Shown here: piece after piece, positions 63,239-64,000 of the stretch
Numbering within the stretch: position 1 is the stretch's first letter
Layout: the number at the start of each line of letters is the position of its first letter
Assembly (NCBI GenBank): GCA_019637265.1
Contig: JAHBVY010000001.1
Span: 1,426,001-1,490,000, forward strand
Source of the DNA: Polyangiaceae bacterium
Lineage (GTDB): Bacteria; Myxococcota_A; Polyangia; Polyangiales; Polyangiaceae
Length of the DNA stretch: 64,000 nucleotides
Direction: 5' to 3'
The notes under the pieces: model-generated
What the model was told of the DNA's origin: nothing
The model's database searches: none
What the model saw: only the letters and a program-made list of their open reading frames with translations
Program-made: the position numbers and the translations under genes

Positions 63239-64000
63239 ATGCGTTTCGGCAGTGTCGCGATCGTAGGCCGCACCAACGTGGGGAAGTCCACCTTCCTCAA
63301 CGCGGTGCTCGGCCAGCGCCTGGCCATCACCTCCCCCGTGCCCCAGACCACGCGAGACCTTTTGTTGGGGGTGGCGCAGCGTGAGGACGCGCAGATCGCG
63401 TTCGTCGACACCCCAGGCCTCCACGCCCCGCGCCACGAGCTGGGGCGCCGCATGAACGCCGCCGCGTTGGAGGCCCTGCGCACCCACGACCTGGTGCTGT
63501 TCATGACCGACGTGGGGCACCTGCCGAAGCGCCCGCCGCTGCACGGCAGTGACGCTGACTTGGTCCACAGCGCGGATCGGCGCCTGCTCTCGGAGCTTCC
63601 TCGAGGGACCACCGCCGTCGCCGTCGTCAACAAGGTGGACCTCCTGCGCGACAAGGCGCGGCTCTTGCCCTACCTGAAGGCGCTGTCCGAGGTGTACCCG
63701 TTCGAGGCCTTGGTGCCCACCAGCGTGCTGAAGCTGAGCGGGGTGGAGGCGGTGGTGGCGGAGCTCACCGCGCGGCTCCCCGAGGGGCCCCCGGGTTACG
63801 ATCCGGAGCTGCTCACGGATCGGCCGCTCACCTTCTTCGTGCGGGAGTACGTGCGCGAGCAGGTGATGCTCCAGTGCTACGCCGAGCTGCCCCACGCCGT
63901 GGCCGTCACCGTGGATCGCTTCGACGAGGGGGAGCGCCTGACGCGCGTTGAAGCGACTATCCATACAGAAAAAGTGGGTCAGCGGGGCGTGCTGATCGGC
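63239..64000 (+). CDS. era: GTPase Era, N-terminal 254 codons
   Basis: Era binds 16S rRNA and the 30S subunit during assembly. The G domain shows GRTNVGKSTFLNAVLG (G1), TTRD (G2), DTPGLH (G3) and NKVDLLRD (G4). The C-terminal KH domain begins with FVREYVREQVMLQCYAELPH and continues past the window edge. The start is ATG 63239. An Ala/Pro-free insertion (HGSDADLVHSADRR) follows the G3 region. The gene diverges from the glycosyltransferase. Confidence 0.95.
   Translation, partial: MRFGSVAIVGRTNVGKSTFLNAVLGQRLAITSPVPQTTRDLLLGVAQREDAQIAFVDTPGLHAPRHELGRRMNAAALEALRTHDLVLFMTDVGHLPKRPPLHGSDADLVHSADRRLLSELPRGTTAVAVVNKVDLLRDKARLLPYLKALSEVYPFEALVPTSVLKLSGVEAVVAELTARLPEGPPGYDPELLTDRPLTFFVREYVREQVMLQCYAELPHAVAVTVDRFDEGERLTRVEATIHTEKVGQRGVLIG

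Overview
The window is high-GC, densely coded DNA with many NTG starts, ATGA/GTGA gene overlaps and a large load of secreted lipoproteins. Together with a Glt/Nfs-type (gliding or spore-coat) envelope machine, this points to a myxobacterium or a close relative in Myxococcota. This assignment is inference from gene content; no marker rRNA is present.

Layout. 1-10,150: a lipoprotein and outer-membrane cassette, Xaa-Pro aminopeptidase, two conserved small proteins, a large secreted esterase, an rRNA pseudouridine synthase, a cupin, and two paired Asp-rich calcium-type lipoproteins. 10,151-24,213: mostly housekeeping. A ribbon-helix-helix regulator sits behind a near-perfect sigma-70 promoter, followed by LepA, a paired M16 peptidase (active plus inactive subunit), a phosphohexomutase, RlmN with MazG, cysteine synthase, YgfZ, a C2/PDZ lipoprotein and AsnS. 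24,214-27,902: a repeat-bounded non-coding block, a class II glutamine amidotransferase-like protein that has lost its cysteine nucleophile, and lipoproteins. 27,321-33,590: a tightly packed operon of MoxR ATPase, acyl carrier protein and two ketosynthases. Each ketosynthase is fused to a second, nucleophile-less ketosynthase-like half; this is the strongest candidate for an undescribed system. 33,780-41,000: LPG-synthase-like flippase family protein, RluD-type enzyme, a Maf plus glycosyltransferase operon, an outer-membrane protein and a VapBC-type toxin-antitoxin pair. 41,177-55,840: Wza-type polysaccharide export lipoprotein, outer-membrane barrel, TonB-like AgmX/PglI protein and a run of large periplasmic or outer-membrane TPR proteins. 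This resembles the M. xanthus Glt/Nfs trans-envelope machine next to an exopolysaccharide exporter. 56,712-64,000: ECF sigma factor with its anti-sigma factor, fatty-acid desaturase, PilZ protein, a large glycosyltransferase and the start of Era.

Across all of this runs a dispersed intergenic repeat, core GGGGGTTGGACGGCACCGC, often preceded by a T-run. I count about 17 full or partial copies in both orientations, never inside a confident gene, and several form inverted pairs around non-coding blocks. A second theme is short tandem duplication, repeatedly placed at stop codons and as in-frame low-complexity inserts. The sequence was read by eye, so functions of unnamed proteins and all family assignments are unverified by search.
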